Positions 36,881 to 45,841 of a DNA stretch of 64,000 nucleotides are shown piece after piece. Position numbers and translations under genes: made by a program. The notes below the pieces were generated by a model. The model was not told where the DNA came from, searched no databases, and saw only the letters and a program-made list of their open reading frames with translations. The first letter of the stretch is position 1. Each line of letters opens with the position of its first letter. The stretch is from Cyanobacteria bacterium PR.3.49. Its GTDB lineage: Bacteria; Cyanobacteriota; Vampirovibrionia; Obscuribacterales; Obscuribacteraceae. The stretch covers positions 53,571 through 117,570 of the forward strand of contig PNKB01000001.1 in assembly GCA_013997645.1 (NCBI GenBank), in the 5' to 3' direction.

Positions 36881-39055
36881 TCACCAAATGGCGAGTGATA
36901 CTCCACGCTGGTAGAGCGACCTGACCTCATCGGAATAACGAGGGCAAAGAGCGCGCAGCTTGCTGTAAAGCCTGCTTACGTCGCACTCCTGCTTTTTCAG
37001 GTCGAGCTGATCTTCCAGCAAAAGATGTTTCCAGCTCAGCATCTTATGCTTTCCGAAGACCGACCCAGTGTTGTGTTGCAGATCGAACGCGTGGTCGGCG
37101 AAAACCGTGGAATTGATTTTGCCGCAGAGAAAATTCTCCGCCGCGCCGGCAATTGCTGCCCACTTTTCACCACCATAGCCACCGTAGCCTACATGCCCCC
37201 AGACTTCGAAGACAGTCTTGACCAGACGCAAAAAACTGACGTGCTGATCGTGTGGCAGGTGTTTCAACCGGGCAATCGCGCCCATGCTGTCTGTCGCCGA
37301 GAAGCTGAAGGCATCAGCGTTGTACACGCTCTTCAGTGTCTCGACTTCGTAGTGGCATTCCCTTTGCAGAGACGAGCGATTGATGTCGAAGATGTACTGC
37401 GCTTCGCTTGCCACAGCGACCACGAGATACATCGCCAAACGCTCCGCGACGATTCTGTGCACACGTGCTTTCAGATCCGCCGCTCGGCGCTCCAGTTCCG
37501 TGCCCACTGATGCTTTTGCCATGGCGTCAGCTAGGTAAAAGTCATTGACCAGATGGTTCACCGAAACTTTCTCTGAGACCATGGAGAAGTGCAGCTTGGG
37601 CAGCTTGAACGAAGCATCGGCGAATTTGGTCCATCTTTTGAAAAGATTGACCTCCTTCTTATCGATACTGCCAAACTGCGTCAGCTCTCCACTTACAATT
37701 GCGCCGCTGCGACCATCCACAGTCACCACACTGTCCATCTCGACATCGAGATTGACGCATCCGACCACGGCCGGCTTGCCCAGAGCGCGTGCGACGACAG
37801 CAGCATGGCTGGTCGTGCCGCCGGCTTGCGTCACGATTGCGTCCGCTGCCAGCATGCCTTCCAGATCATCCGGAGATGTGTCCGGACGGTAGAGAATAAC
37901 CGGTTCGCCCGTTTTTGCGAGCATGACGGCTTCCTCAGAGGTAAAGGCGATAGTGCCGAACGCGACGCCGGGCGACGCAGGCATGCCGCGAGCAAGAATT
38001 CTGCCCCGAGCATCCATGCGCTCCAACACATCTTGCGGAATGGTCGTCTCACTCAGTGCATCCAGCTGATCCGCACTGACACGGCTGAGAGCCTCATGCT
38101 TCGACCAGCGCTTCTCCCATACGAAGTGAGTGGCGATGGTTGCAGCGGCTTCCGGTGTGCGCATGGCGTTGCGCACCTGCAAGACGTAGAGCTGCCCGGA
38201 TTCGACCGTGAATTCGACTTCCACGACGTCGTTGCGCTTCTCTTCAAGCTTCCGGACGATGCCGGAAAGTTGGTTGAAAACATCAGCGTTCCAGACCTCC
38301 AGCTCGGACAGCGGCAGTGGTGTCGCCCTGCCCGCAACGATATCCTCGCCTTGCGCATTAATGAGGAATTCGCCGTAAATCTGATCGGCACCGGTGGCAA
38401 CGTTGCGGCTGAAGGCAACGCCGGTCCCCGAGCGATCATCGAGATTACCGAAAACCATGGACTGAACATTCACCGCCGTGCCGAGCCCGTTGCTGATGCC
38501 GTGCTCTTTGCGGAAGATGAGAGCGCGCCTGCTGTTCCACGAATTCAGAACGGCAATGAGAGCCATCTCTAGTTGCAACCAGGGATCATCGAGATTACCG
38601 GCGCCGCCTGCGACAACTGAGTTGAACATCGACTGAAAGCGCTGGAAGCAGTCGTCAGAGAAGCGGTGTCCATACTTGTTTGCAAGTGTCGACACCACTT
38701 CGTCATTCATGCCGAGATTCAGGATTGTGTCCATCATTCCCGGCATGGAGACAGCTGCTCCGGAGCGAACAGAAAGAAGCAGCGGATCGATTGAATCCGA
38801 ACCACGTCCAAACTTCTTTCCCGTGCGCGATTCAAGAACCTTGAGCTGCCTTTCGAGCTGCTGCTCCAACCGCTTCGGAAGGCGGCCGTGCTGAGCAAAA
38901 GCTCGTGCCACCGACGTGGTGACAGTGAATCCGGGAGGAACCGGAACCCCAAGGTCCACCAGTTCGCTCAACCCGAATCCCTTGCCACCGCGTGCGGTGA
39001 CGGAGTTCGCGCCTGCCTCATCGAAGAGGTAAGCAACTTGCTTGCCACGTGCCAC
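36881..39055 (-). CDS. PPDK/PEP-synthase-like protein without the PEP barrel
   Basis: 724 residues; GTG start with AAAGGGG upstream. Residues 1-300 match the ATP-grasp half of pyruvate phosphate dikinase (GGKGFGLSEL, VPPGFTVTT, SVRSGAAVSMPGMMDT). Residues about 350-460 hold the swivelling phospho-His domain: GGTTSHAAVVARALGK, H417. The C-terminal 260 residues do not look like the TIM-barrel PEP/pyruvate domain; they are helical and unrecognised. By analogy with rifampicin phosphotransferase I infer ATP-dependent phosphorylation of a non-pyruvate target through H417. Confidence 0.8.
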   Translation of the reverse strand: MARGKQVAYLFDEAGANSVTARGGKGFGLSELVDLGVPVPPGFTVTTSVARAFAQHGRLPKRLEQQLERQLKVLESRTGKKFGRGSDSIDPLLLSVRSGAAVSMPGMMDTILNLGMNDEVVSTLANKYGHRFSDDCFQRFQSMFNSVVAGGAGNLDDPWLQLEMALIAVLNSWNSRRALIFRKEHGISNGLGTAVNVQSMVFGNLDDRSGTGVAFSRNVATGADQIYGEFLINAQGEDIVAGRATPLPLSELEVWNADVFNQLSGIVRKLEEKRNDVVEVEFTVESGQLYVLQVRNAMRTPEAAATIATHFVWEKRWSKHEALSRVSADQLDALSETTIPQDVLERMDARGRILARGMPASPGVAFGTIAFTSEEAVMLAKTGEPVILYRPDTSPDDLEGMLAADAIVTQAGGTTSHAAVVARALGKPAVVGCVNLDVEMDSVVTVDGRSGAIVSGELTQFGSIDKKEVNLFKRWTKFADASFKLPKLHFSMVSEKVSVNHLVNDFYLADAMAKASVGTELERRAADLKARVHRIVAERLAMYLVVAVASEAQYIFDINRSSLQRECHYEVETLKSVYNADAFSFSATDSMGAIARLKHLPHDQHVSFLRLVKTVFEVWGHVGYGGYGGEKWAAIAGAAENFLCGKINSTVFADHAFDLQHNTGSVFGKHKMLSWKHLLLEDQLDLKKQECDVSRLYSKLRALCPRYSDEVRSLYQRGVSLAIW

Positions 39056-39106
39056 GATAATCAGCCCCTTTCAGGACGGAAGCGGTTTGGACACAGAATT
39101 TTGAAA

Positions 39107-39838
39107 CTAGAGGAAACTGACCCTGTGGTACTCTTCAGCCAGCCCCTCATGATCCCATCGCTTGGCCGCGCGCGTTGCGCGAGCATGAGCTTTGTCGATG
39201 GTTTCGGCATCCCATTGACTGGGGTGCGAACTGAGCGCTTCTCGGGTTTCCGCCCAGACAGTATCTATTGCCACAAAGCAATTTCCGGAGTGGGGCTGGG
39301 CGAGATCGTCGCCAAACCACAAAACCTCAGCCACTTTATGACCGGCTAGAGGTTTCCTCCAAAATCGCCACCATCTCCAGCGCTCATCCGCTCGGGCATG
39401 GGGATAGATTGCATCCCACAATGCCATAGCGCCGTAGCGATGGTCCGGATGTTCGGCCCCCCATGTTACGGAGGTGAGATTGGCCGGGCAGAACGAAACG
39501 ATTGTGCTGGGGCGCATTTCTCGAATCAGGCTGGACATAAGCTTTTGCAAACGACCGCAGTGATAGGCACGAGCCAGGCGACCATCACGCATCCGTAAAA
39601 AGCGTACATCCAGAACTCCGACAGCCGCTGCCGAGGAGCGCTGTTCGTTTTCACGCACGGATGCGCTGCCACCACCTTCGCCACTGGTGACGACGACGTA
39701 TTTAACGTCGGCGCCGTGAGCGATAAGCAGTGCCGCCAGTCCACCCGCATGGAAATCGATGTCATCCGGATGGAAGCCGACAAAGAGCACCGGTCCTTCC
39801 AGGTTTGCAATTTCATTCAAATCCAATTGAGCAGACAT
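39107..39838 (-). CDS. PIG-L/LmbE-family deacetylase
   Basis: 243 residues. Zinc-site motifs GFHPDDIDFHAGG (about 21-33) and AEHPDHRYG (about 128-136) mark the PIG-L/LmbE fold, which removes N-acetyl groups from GlcNAc-linked substrates (GlcNAc-PI, mycothiol or bacillithiol precursors). AAAGGAG lies upstream of the start. Substrate here unknown. Confidence 0.87.
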   Translation of the reverse strand: MSAQLDLNEIANLEGPVLFVGFHPDDIDFHAGGLAALLIAHGADVKYVVVTSGEGGGSASVRENEQRSSAAAVGVLDVRFLRMRDGRLARAYHCGRLQKLMSSLIREMRPSTIVSFCPANLTSVTWGAEHPDHRYGAMALWDAIYPHARADERWRWWRFWRKPLAGHKVAEVLWFGDDLAQPHSGNCFVAIDTVWAETREALSSHPSQWDAETIDKAHARATRAAKRWDHEGLAEEYHRVSFL

Positions 39839-39871
39839 GGCAGCTCCTTTCCCAGCGAAGTCTGAATTTTA

Positions 39872-40693
39872 TCAGGTTAGAAAAGCACCAACCGCTTCCA
39901 TCCAGTCTTTGCGCTCGTAAACTTCACCGTGATCTGCACCACGCAAAATCACTAGCGTTGTATTGTCACCCGCAGCTTCAGCAAGCTTGTGAGCATGCTT
40001 CTCTCGCACAACCGGATCGCGGTCGCCGTGCAAGATCAAGAGCGGCGGATGATTGCCTGCGATGTAATTAGCCGCCGACAGATTCTGCTCGGGAAACATG
40101 AACCCGGGATACATGCGCGTCAAAGGAATCAGGTCTTTGATCTGAGTTTCGAGATTGGCAAATCCAGATTGCAGAATCAAGGCGCAGGCCGGACGCTTCG
40201 AGCTGACGAAACTGGCAATGGCGACACCCAGGCTCTCACCGTAGAGAATGATGTTGTCCGGTGAAAAACCCAGATCGCGCGCGGCATCGTATGCAGCCAA
40301 TCCATCTTGCAAAATGGACTTGCTGGTCGCCTTGCCGGGCGCATCGCCAAAGCCGCGATACTCGAAGATAAATACTGAAACGCCAAGCTTCAGCAGTGCT
40401 TCGGCGCGCAAAGAACTTGTGCGGAAGTTGCTTCTGCGTCCGCCGAAAAACACTACCAACTTGCGGCTGTCCGGACAATTGTAAAACCGTCCTTCCAGGC
40501 GCTTCAGCATTGATGGGAATGAAACCGTCTGCACCGTGCCGAAATCCAATCCATCATAGACCGGATCATCACAACGCAAGCGCGGCATCAATGCCATCTC
40601 GTAGAAAAAACGTGAAACCTGCGGCGACAGTCCCAGCCAGATGAGGAGGCTGATGAGAATTGCTTTGCAGGTTTTGTTGAGTTGAGCAGGCAT
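39872..40693 (-). CDS. Membrane-anchored alpha/beta hydrolase (BEM46/ABHD-like)
   Basis: 273 residues from the ATG at 40693; GAGGAG lies 10 bases upstream. N-terminal membrane anchor (KAILISLLIWLGLSP), then VVFFGG, ILYGESLGVAIASF (nucleophile Ser in G-E-S-L-G), LILHGDRDPVV (Asp) and GADHGEVYE (His). The full triad is visible. Likely a membrane-facing esterase or thioesterase. An in-frame GTG lies 33 bases upstream as a less likely start. Confidence 0.8.
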   Translation of the reverse strand: MPAQLNKTCKAILISLLIWLGLSPQVSRFFYEMALMPRLRCDDPVYDGLDFGTVQTVSFPSMLKRLEGRFYNCPDSRKLVVFFGGRRSNFRTSSLRAEALLKLGVSVFIFEYRGFGDAPGKATSKSILQDGLAAYDAARDLGFSPDNIILYGESLGVAIASFVSSKRPACALILQSGFANLETQIKDLIPLTRMYPGFMFPEQNLSAANYIAGNHPPLLILHGDRDPVVREKHAHKLAEAAGDNTTLVILRGADHGEVYERKDWMEAVGAFLT

Positions 40694-40806
40694 GTCCCAC
40701 CGGCTCCTCTCTGGCTCTAAGGCCACTCATGCCGAACTAACGCAAAGATATGACCGCTCGACATGAGCAGCGTTTACGTTTTACAGGCGATGGATATTTC
40801 TTGTGG

Positions 40807-41535
40807 TCAGCGCGTCCGGATCAAGGTCACGTCGACGAGCAGGGTCGCGTCGAACTCATCGATATGCTTGCCGAGCTTCAGGTTTGAATCGCAGGTCTGG
40901 AACGCTCGCAAAGAACCGCTATCGAGCTTGAACCATCCGCGAACCGACTGTTGCAAGCCGGTCTCAAATAGGTCGGTCTCTGTGACGCGCAGCAGGGACA
41001 GACCTTCATCAATGGCGTCTTGCAGGCGCAAAACACCAATGCGGCGATGAACAGGCTTGATGTGCGAAGCGAAATCCCAGAACCCACTGACCTGATCCAA
41101 GAAAAGCTTCACCGACCCGTCTTCGTCGACGGCGATCAATGCATCGATGTCATCGGCGAAGTCTTCCAGACGCAATCTGGCGTTCTCGCGCTGACCGCCG
41201 ATGGGCGAGACAGAGACCGGCACAGCGCGCGGTGCTGGATTCTCGTCTTCAAAAGCAAGGCTGTCGCTCTCGGATTCACGCTTCAAGACGACATTGATAT
41301 TGCCGTCCTTGTCCGACTCGACGCGATCGACGATTGCCGTTACAGGTGAGCCGGTGGCGTACATGTCCAGCTCTTCATCGGCAACATCGAAAGTGCTCAG
41401 CCAGCCGCGCGCTCCGCAAAGTAGCCGCAGGACAAACATGTTCTTCGAGCGGTCGATGTTGATCAGCAATCCGGTAGCGGTGCCGCCGGGAATGTAAGTT
41501 GCCCTGGCTCGCTGGAAATCATTGTCGTGGGACAT
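40807..41535 (-). CDS. Unknown protein with S1/OB-like N-terminus; first array gene
   Basis: 242 residues; GAGGA precedes the ATG. Residues about 18-85 (GTATGLLINIDRSKNMFVLR...GSPVTAIVDRVE) read like an S1/OB-fold unit, so RNA or ssDNA binding is possible. The C-terminal half is unrecognised. First gene of the 18-kb minus-strand array. Confidence 0.55.
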   Translation of the reverse strand: MSHDNDFQRARATYIPGGTATGLLINIDRSKNMFVLRLLCGARGWLSTFDVADEELDMYATGSPVTAIVDRVESDKDGNINVVLKRESESDSLAFEDENPAPRAVPVSVSPIGGQRENARLRLEDFADDIDALIAVDEDGSVKLFLDQVSGFWDFASHIKPVHRRIGVLRLQDAIDEGLSLLRVTETDLFETGLQQSVRGWFKLDSGSLRAFQTCDSNLKLGKHIDEFDATLLVDVTLIRTR

Positions 41536-42449
41536 TTTTATCCTCGTTTCTCACTGGGGCAGCGAAATGGCTGCCGGTAAATTTGCTGGATGCGATTCTG
41601 CGTTGCGTTTAGGGTCTTCGTCTGCTTTCTGATTGAAGGAAAAATTGGTTATATTACGTGGTACCAGAAGTAACACCACACTGACAACAAATTTTTCCTC
41701 CTCATAAATGCGGCTGCGCACCGACAATGTGCGGCAATTTAGCACCAGAGGAGAACTGAAAAGAGCGATTTTGGGCTGGCTTTCCACCATCTCCACAATT
41801 TTTTTCCGCCGACTTTCAAGAAACTCCGCCGCATTAAAACAGAAGAGAATTCTCATCGCGCCAGTGACCAAGTAGTTTCAAACAGATGCACCACTTTCAG
41901 AATCACGGCAAAATTGTTTCCGGCAGATGATACCAATCTGGGCCACTGAACCAACTTGTGCCGGCAGCGCCAGCCGCACTAAGCATTTCAGGCTATCAAA
42001 ATGCGCCAAAACCGCGCTATAGCGCACCCGGGCACAGTGATTCCAGCAATCGGGAAACTTCAGAATCCTTGCCTCCACTCAATTTTGCAAAGCTCACAAA
42101 GCGGCCCGGAAATTGGCGCCGGAGCTGAAACACCAGCCCACCTCGCGCGAGCGATTGATTCGAAGCAGTTCGCGCAGCGGGACGAGCATAAACAAAAAAT
42201 ACACAAATCGCCTTTGCGACTTCAATCGAACAAAAATTCGAAGCAGCTGGCGCAGCACAGCTATAACACTCAGGGTGCACGCCGAAAACGGCAGCGGCTC
42301 GTCACGCTAGCACATACACAAAAAATTTCGCCGGTATTCCGGAATTGTTCCGTCCGGCGGCGGTAGATTGTCCTCACCAATCGCCAACGCATCGCTTGCC
42401 GACCAGCGTGAAACGATCCCTTCCGTCCATTCATAAACCTAAGGCAGAA
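41536..42449. other. 914-bp intergenic region between divergent units
   Basis: Separates the array (minus) from the MocR-like gene (plus). I see the TTCCG direct repeat at 42337 but no gene I trust. A TAATAT at about 41650 on the minus strand could be a -10 for the array, without a good -35. Confidence 0.5.
42337..42355 (+). promoter_or_regulatory. TTCCG-N6-TTCCG direct repeat before MocR-like gene
   Basis: TTCCGGAATTGTTCCGTCC: TTCCG twice with an 11-bp period. TAGATT (42364-42369) begins 10 bases after the second TTCCGT, so a bound dimer would cover the -35 region. Matches the element at 13247-13265 and the right half of the 19-bp regulon element. Confidence 0.6.
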
Positions 42450-43979
42450 ATGATCAATTTCGATAGTCTTCAACAGAGTTTCGACTCGATGTCGAGACCA
42501 ATTCAAATTTACAAAGAACTTCGCAAGAAAATCGTCAGTGAAGAACTAAAACCTGGTTCAAAACTTCCATCCCGAACCGAGCTGTGTAAACATTACAACG
42601 TATCAAAAGCGACAGTGCATAGAGCCTTCGAGCTGCTTTTGAGTGATGGATATATTCAGACCTTTGTCGGAACTGGTGCCTTCGTGCGTGGTGGCATACA
42701 GAAGAAAGATACAACCGCCACTATCATCAGTGCGGGCATGCAAGCGATGCCGATATGGCTATCATCACAGGGACAAAATATCTCTCAAGTGGATGATATG
42801 TCACCGAGGTCCAGTGAGTTTGCAGAGGACCTGCACGCCCCGCTGGGCCAGCACGCCTGGAACTATTGGAAGCGCGCGAGCTATCAGTCTATTGAAGAGC
42901 TGGCTTCCAGAGGCGCAGAAGCGATTGCAGAAAGTGAAAAGACTTTGCGCCATGAGATCGCCCAACGCTTGGCCGAAACTCGAGCAGTAATTTGTCGACC
43001 AAGGCAAGTGTTCTTACTGCCATCCAGAGAAGCGGCCGTAGACCTGATCACAAGATTGCATGTGGATGCTGGTGAAACTGTTGCTTATCAGGATCCCACG
43101 GTGTTTCCAATAAAAACTACACTACTGAGCGCCGGCGTTGATGTGGTAGAACTTCCCGCCCAGCTGAGCGATGAAAAGCTCAATGCAATTTCAGAAGATA
43201 CATGGCACGACATTCGCATGTTGTACTTGACTCCGGCCTGCGCTATGCCGACTGGCTCTACAATTCCGTTTAAAACACGAGTCGATCTGCTCAACATGGC
43301 AATTGCTCACAACAAGCTCATCGTAGAAGATGATTATCTCGTTGAATATTCCGACTCCGGCTTGGCAACACGGTCTTTACAGGGTATGGCAGCTGAATGC
43401 GGCGCACCTGTGATATATCTCAGCAGCCTCGATACCACATTTTCAGGAATTACCAGCGCCGTATTTCTGGTGGTTCCGCCTGAGCTGTCCGGGCTTTACA
43501 GAAAGGCCGTCAATCAACTCGGGCTGCAGCTTTCTTTTACTGAGATTATGATTCTCAGCCGCTTGCTCAGCAGCGGCGATTTTGAAAAACTAGCCATCAG
43601 AACCAGAGCAGATGCACAACACAGGCATAGCGCAATGGTTACTTTATTAGAAAAAGAACTGGCTCGACCAATTCTAGAAAAGCCGCATATTCTGGGAGCA
43701 AGCCTGAACGTTATCGCCAATAATCCCGGGGCGGAAAACGCTATCCGAGAGCTCTGCTCAAAGCTGAATCTAACTCCCGTAGAGACGGTCTTGACGGGTA
43801 GCTCCGACGAAACATGGCAGAGAAAAAGGTTTCAACTAATCTATTCTAAAGTCCAACTCAAAACCTTGCTCGAGATGTCTGTCCGCCTGGCTGCACCGCA
43901 AACAGTTGCACCATTGCCGGTGCAGGTCGTTCAACAAACATTTGTTGCTGCACCCGTGCAGAATGCGTTCGCCATTTAG
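42450..43979 (+). CDS. MocR/GabR-type GntR-aminotransferase regulator without PLP lysine
   Basis: 509 residues from the ATG at 42450. GntR winged helix (about 14-82: LPSRTELCKHYNVSKATVHR, then GTGAFV) followed by an aminotransferase-fold domain (about 110-500: VEDDYLVEYS retained). At the PLP lysine motif the chain reads YLSSLDTTFSG where MocR proteins have GSFSKTL, so Lys becomes Thr, and the phosphate-binding Arg is also lost. It should bind DNA but not form a Schiff base with PLP. Probable master regulator of the TTCCGG regulon, by inference from the operator in its own promoter. Confidence 0.85.
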   Translation: MINFDSLQQSFDSMSRPIQIYKELRKKIVSEELKPGSKLPSRTELCKHYNVSKATVHRAFELLLSDGYIQTFVGTGAFVRGGIQKKDTTATIISAGMQAMPIWLSSQGQNISQVDDMSPRSSEFAEDLHAPLGQHAWNYWKRASYQSIEELASRGAEAIAESEKTLRHEIAQRLAETRAVICRPRQVFLLPSREAAVDLITRLHVDAGETVAYQDPTVFPIKTTLLSAGVDVVELPAQLSDEKLNAISEDTWHDIRMLYLTPACAMPTGSTIPFKTRVDLLNMAIAHNKLIVEDDYLVEYSDSGLATRSLQGMAAECGAPVIYLSSLDTTFSGITSAVFLVVPPELSGLYRKAVNQLGLQLSFTEIMILSRLLSSGDFEKLAIRTRADAQHRHSAMVTLLEKELARPILEKPHILGASLNVIANNPGAENAIRELCSKLNLTPVETVLTGSSDETWQRKRFQLIYSKVQLKTLLEMSVRLAAPQTVAPLPVQVVQQTFVAAPVQNAFAI

Positions 43980-44023
43980 TTTTAAGGGTCGAAACAAAGT
44001 CAAATCAGGTCAAGAAATCAAAC

Positions 44024-44302
44024 ATGAGCAAAATGTGCGAAACTGACTGCACTCAGCCCAACGATACATTCCAATCCGAACTGAGCCTGTTTATGACACG
44101 CAAACTGAGCAATACGTACTCGAACCGACGGGCGCAAGAAGAATGCCAAAGGGCCGCTGATGATTTGCGGGCAGCAAAGTTAATGGCGCCGCCGCCACGA
44201 AGAAAAGAAAAAAGCACGCTTCTTAGAGGAATCGATTTGAAAGATGCTGAGTTAAAGAAGACTTTCGTGCAAACCTATGTTTCAGGCAAAGCAGCCAAAT
44301 AG
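44024..44302 (+). CDS. Unknown 92-residue basic protein
   Basis: Begins 44 bases after the MocR-like stop and may be co-transcribed. Hydrophilic, charged helices (RRAQEECQRAADDLRAAKLM). Two N-terminal Cys. No family recognised; no strong ribosome site. Confidence 0.5.
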   Translation: MSKMCETDCTQPNDTFQSELSLFMTRKLSNTYSNRRAQEECQRAADDLRAAKLMAPPPRRKEKSTLLRGIDLKDAELKKTFVQTYVSGKAAK

Positions 44303-44410
44303 TTTTACGTGCCGAACCATAGTAAGGCTGTCGCTGGAGCAATCCGGGGACAGCCTTGCTACTGGTTTGCTAATATGGCAAAAGCAATGGCGAGCGGATC
44401 AGCGCACTCT

Positions 44411-45355
44411 ATGTCAGGCGAATTGGCGTTCTCGACGATAAGAAATAAAATACAAATGCGTGCTACAGGCGCGCTGCTTGTAGTCACATGTGTCTCGGTC
44501 GTTCCTGCAGCGTCCGCCGCCCAGTCACCTGTCGAGGCTATCAAATTAAATATGACCAGCCAAATTTACGGCGACGTCAAAGTTCTCGTCAGCAGCATCG
44601 GAGTGAAATTCGAAACAAAAAAAATGGGAGTAGATCTGATTGCTCTGCCACCGGACGGAAGAATGTTCGCCTTTACACACGAGGGTAAAAAGATCTTTCC
44701 AGTCGACTTGAATCGCTTTCATTTCCCGGGTGTGGCAAGAGTTCAATATCAAGAAAATTCCAGGAAGTGCAAATATTTTCGCACTGGAAGAACGAAGAAG
44801 ATAGGCGGCCTCAATGCAGTTGAGTTTGCCAACTACAAGAAAAAAGATTTGCCCTCATTTCGAGAGCTGCGTATTAGCGCTATTCGAAGCATGCACCCCG
44901 AGATGATCGTCCTGCCGACCGAAATCTGGGCAACGACGGATCTTGCCTTGCCAAAGGCATTCGTTTCCATCGTTGCGAAAATGACCCAGATAAGCGAAAA
45001 GCAGTTGTCTGAACTCTACAGTAACTCTAAGTCAAAGACCGCTTCAACACCCATACCAGTGCGCATATTCAGAATTTCGGAGGACGGTGGGAGAATTCTC
45101 ACTATCGACACCGTATCAGCTTTAAAAACAAAAGCCAGTCCCAAAGACTTTGACCTGCCGAAAGGATACAAGCTGGTAAACAACGAATTACAGTTGTTTA
45201 TGGACGATGGGGACTCGCTGGACTTGGGACTTTCCGATCAAAAGACAGGCAAGAAAATCACCAAGAAATCCGGCTCTAATCTAGACCACTCAATGATCGA
45301 TTTCGCAAAAGAATTAGGTCTGGATGCACTTCCCGGCAAGAAAGAGAAGAAGTAA
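44411..45355 (+). CDS. Exported protein of unknown function
   Basis: 314 residues from the ATG at 44411; longer in-frame starts (44375, 44309 GTG) exist and none has a good ribosome site. Signal peptide MRATGALLVVTCVSVVPAAS with cleavage near SAAQ. The mature part (SSIGVKFETKKMGVDLIALP, FRTGRTKKIGGLNAVEF) resembles periplasmic proteins of the DUF4412/outer-membrane-lipoprotein-sorting type, but I am not sure. Probably periplasmic. Confidence 0.58.
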   Translation: MSGELAFSTIRNKIQMRATGALLVVTCVSVVPAASAAQSPVEAIKLNMTSQIYGDVKVLVSSIGVKFETKKMGVDLIALPPDGRMFAFTHEGKKIFPVDLNRFHFPGVARVQYQENSRKCKYFRTGRTKKIGGLNAVEFANYKKKDLPSFRELRISAIRSMHPEMIVLPTEIWATTDLALPKAFVSIVAKMTQISEKQLSELYSNSKSKTASTPIPVRIFRISEDGGRILTIDTVSALKTKASPKDFDLPKGYKLVNNELQLFMDDGDSLDLGLSDQKTGKKITKKSGSNLDHSMIDFAKELGLDALPGKKEKK

Positions 45356-45410
45356 CAGCTCTAAGCGGCAGCTCGCTCAGCTCGAAGCAGCGACAAAATT
45401 CTTCGCTCTT

Positions 45411-45505
45411 ACCCAAAAAATTCACAAAATGTTCCGGCGCTGTATACGGGCTCGTTCTTACTATGTGTTCGTGGGTGCCATCGCCCATCCCCCTTCCCCG
45501 AACTA
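45411..45505 (+). repeat. Duplicated promoter/leader, copy 1
   Basis: About 95 bp nearly identical to 47179-47273: 19-bp element, TACTAT -10, GTGTTCGTGGGTG hairpin and CCCCCTTCCC tract. The hairpin pairs through G-U here where copy 2 has Watson-Crick pairs. Confidence 0.8.
45421..45439 (+). promoter_or_regulatory. 19-bp regulon element (site 7) with -10 box
   Basis: TTCACAAAATGTTCCGGCG; TACTAT at 45459-45464, 21 bases after TTCCGG. Drives 45510 and 45842. Confidence 0.78.
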
Positions 45506-45509
45506 AAAC

Positions 45510-45797
45510 ATGAGCGCAGACAGTTTCACAACCTTAAATGAAAGAAACAATGTCCAGGAGATAAATGAAGCTGCGCAAGGCGGCTTCATGAACTTCCTTT
45601 TTGGCGACAATTCGCAGGAAGCTGCGCAAAACATTGCCAGAGATTTTTTCGACGCTTACAAAGAAGATCCGGCTGCTGCACTTAACGAATGGAAAGCGAT
45701 CAAAGCAGACATTCACTCAGGCGATCTCAATTTACCAGCACTGGGACTTATCGATGCATACGCAAAAAATGCAGAAGAAACGATGAGTCGAACGTAA
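45510..45797 (+). CDS. 95-residue protein of the 19-bp-motif regulon
   Basis: ATG at 45510 without a Shine-Dalgarno (C-rich leader CCCCGAACTAAAAC). Acidic-helical with NIARDFFDAYKEDPAAALNE, loosely similar to the 65-residue protein at 13591. Probably co-transcribed with the LysM gene 44 bases downstream. Unknown function. Confidence 0.6.
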   Translation: MSADSFTTLNERNNVQEINEAAQGGFMNFLFGDNSQEAAQNIARDFFDAYKEDPAAALNEWKAIKADIHSGDLNLPALGLIDAYAKNAEETMSRT

Positions 45798-45841
45798 AGA
45801 CCTCCCACCCTATCAAACCTATTGTCCAAGGAGAATGAGTT

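Noticed and set aside
37589..38572. 327-residue plus-strand frame
   Set aside because: Antisense to the PPDK-like gene.
41551..41871. 106-residue minus-strand frame upstream of the array
   Set aside because: No ribosome site, low-information composition and no recognisable motif; kept only as part of the intergenic entry.
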